Positions 5,097 through 5,523 of a DNA stretch of 5,523 nt are shown here, piece after piece. The DNA comes from Sphingomonas bacterium. Lineage in GTDB: Bacteria; Pseudomonadota; Alphaproteobacteria; Sphingomonadales; Sphingomonadaceae. The stretch is from assembly GCA_026785965.1 (NCBI GenBank), contig JAJAYY010000092.1, forward strand, positions 1-5,523. The letters run 5' to 3'. Position 1 is the stretch's first letter. Every line of letters starts with the position of its first letter. Below the pieces are notes generated by a model. The model ran no database searches and was not told the origin of the DNA. It was given only the letters and a program-made list of their open reading frames with translations. The position numbers and the translations under genes are program-made.

Positions 5097-5523
5097 ATGA
5101 TTCCGACCGGCCAGGACAGCCTCCAGACCCGTTCGACGCTTGAGGCCGGGGGCAAGACCTACGCTTATTACTCGCTCTCCAAGGCTGCCGCGACGCTCGG
5201 CGACGTCAGCCGTCTGCCTTATTCGATGAAGGTGCTGCTTGAGAATCTGCTTCGATTCGAAGATGGCTTGACCGTTACCCACGACGATCTCACCGCGATG
5301 GTCGACTGGCTCAAGCTGCGCTCGATCAACCGTGAAATCCAGTATCGCCCGGCGCGCGTGCTGATGCAGGATTTCACCGGTGTCCCCGCAGTGGTCGATC
5401 TCGCCGCGATGCGCGATGCGATGAAACAGCTTGGCGGCGACCCTCGGAAGATCAACCCGCAAGTCCCGGTCCACCTCGTCATCGACCATAGCGTGATGGT
5501 CGACGAATTCGGCACTCCCAAGG
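5097..5523 (+). CDS. acnA: Aconitate hydratase A, N-terminal part (3' truncated by window edge)
   Basis: The frame is open from ATG 5097 to the window end, giving 142 complete codons of a protein usually about 890 residues long. GAGAGGG at 5083-5089 is a good Shine-Dalgarno site with 7 nt spacing. Aconitase isomerises citrate to isocitrate through cis-aconitate with a [4Fe-4S] cluster in the TCA cycle. Diagnostic blocks of the AcnA/IRP type are TYAYYSLSKAA, RLPYSMKVLLENLLRFEDG (about 39-57), EIQYRPARVLMQDFTGVPAV, the adjoining VDLAAMRDAM, and PVHLVIDHSVMVDEFG near the window end. The cluster-binding cysteines lie further downstream, outside the window. The gene follows the CorA gene on the same strand after 83 nt and probably has its own promoter. 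Confidence 0.96.
   Translation, partial: MIPTGQDSLQTRSTLEAGGKTYAYYSLSKAAATLGDVSRLPYSMKVLLENLLRFEDGLTVTHDDLTAMVDWLKLRSINREIQYRPARVLMQDFTGVPAVVDLAAMRDAMKQLGGDPRKINPQVPVHLVIDHSVMVDEFGTPK

Noticed and set aside
5022..5489. 155-codon - strand frame opposite acnA
   Set aside because: The + strand encodes unmistakable aconitase sequence that is open to the window end; the - strand frame has no recognisable domain.

Overview
The window looks like ordinary chromosome of a high-GC alphaproteobacterium, most likely a sphingomonad (Sphingomonas/Sphingopyxis type). This assignment is an inference from the protein types (DUF2585/UPF0314 membrane protein, alphaproteobacterial fumarase and aconitase), the GC-rich codon use and the short intergenic gaps. 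I see no mobile element, CRISPR array, tRNA or rRNA. Seven complete genes and two partial ones fill almost the whole window.

Layout, left to right: the 3' end of fumC (class II fumarase); a DUF4142-like lipoprotein gene; a small uncharacterised lipoprotein gene overlapping it by 4 nt; an ECF sigma factor gene; an RskA-type membrane anti-sigma factor gene overlapping the sigma gene by 11 nt; and a fasciclin (FAS1) domain exported protein gene. All of these are on the + strand. A strong hairpin then separates the FAS1 gene from a convergent gene for a DUF2585 membrane protein on the - strand. Divergent from that is a CorA-family divalent cation transporter gene on the + strand, followed by the 5' end of acnA (aconitase), which runs off the window.

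The centre of interest is the sigma / anti-sigma / FAS1 block. It has the same three components as the Mycobacterium tuberculosis SigK-RskA system, whose main targets are the FAS1 proteins MPT70 and MPT83. The sigma factor also keeps two cysteines (C138 and C188) at positions that, by my recalled alignment, match the redox-active pair of mycobacterial SigK. The gap before the FAS1 gene holds GCATCC-N15-CCGTAT, which resembles the SigK promoter consensus as I remember it. The working model is that the membrane anti-sigma factor holds the sigma factor inactive, that an envelope or redox signal releases it, and that it then transcribes the adjacent FAS1 gene. The two lipoprotein genes upstream may belong to the same envelope theme, but nothing in the sequence proves that. 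The flanking fumC and acnA are TCA-cycle housekeeping genes.
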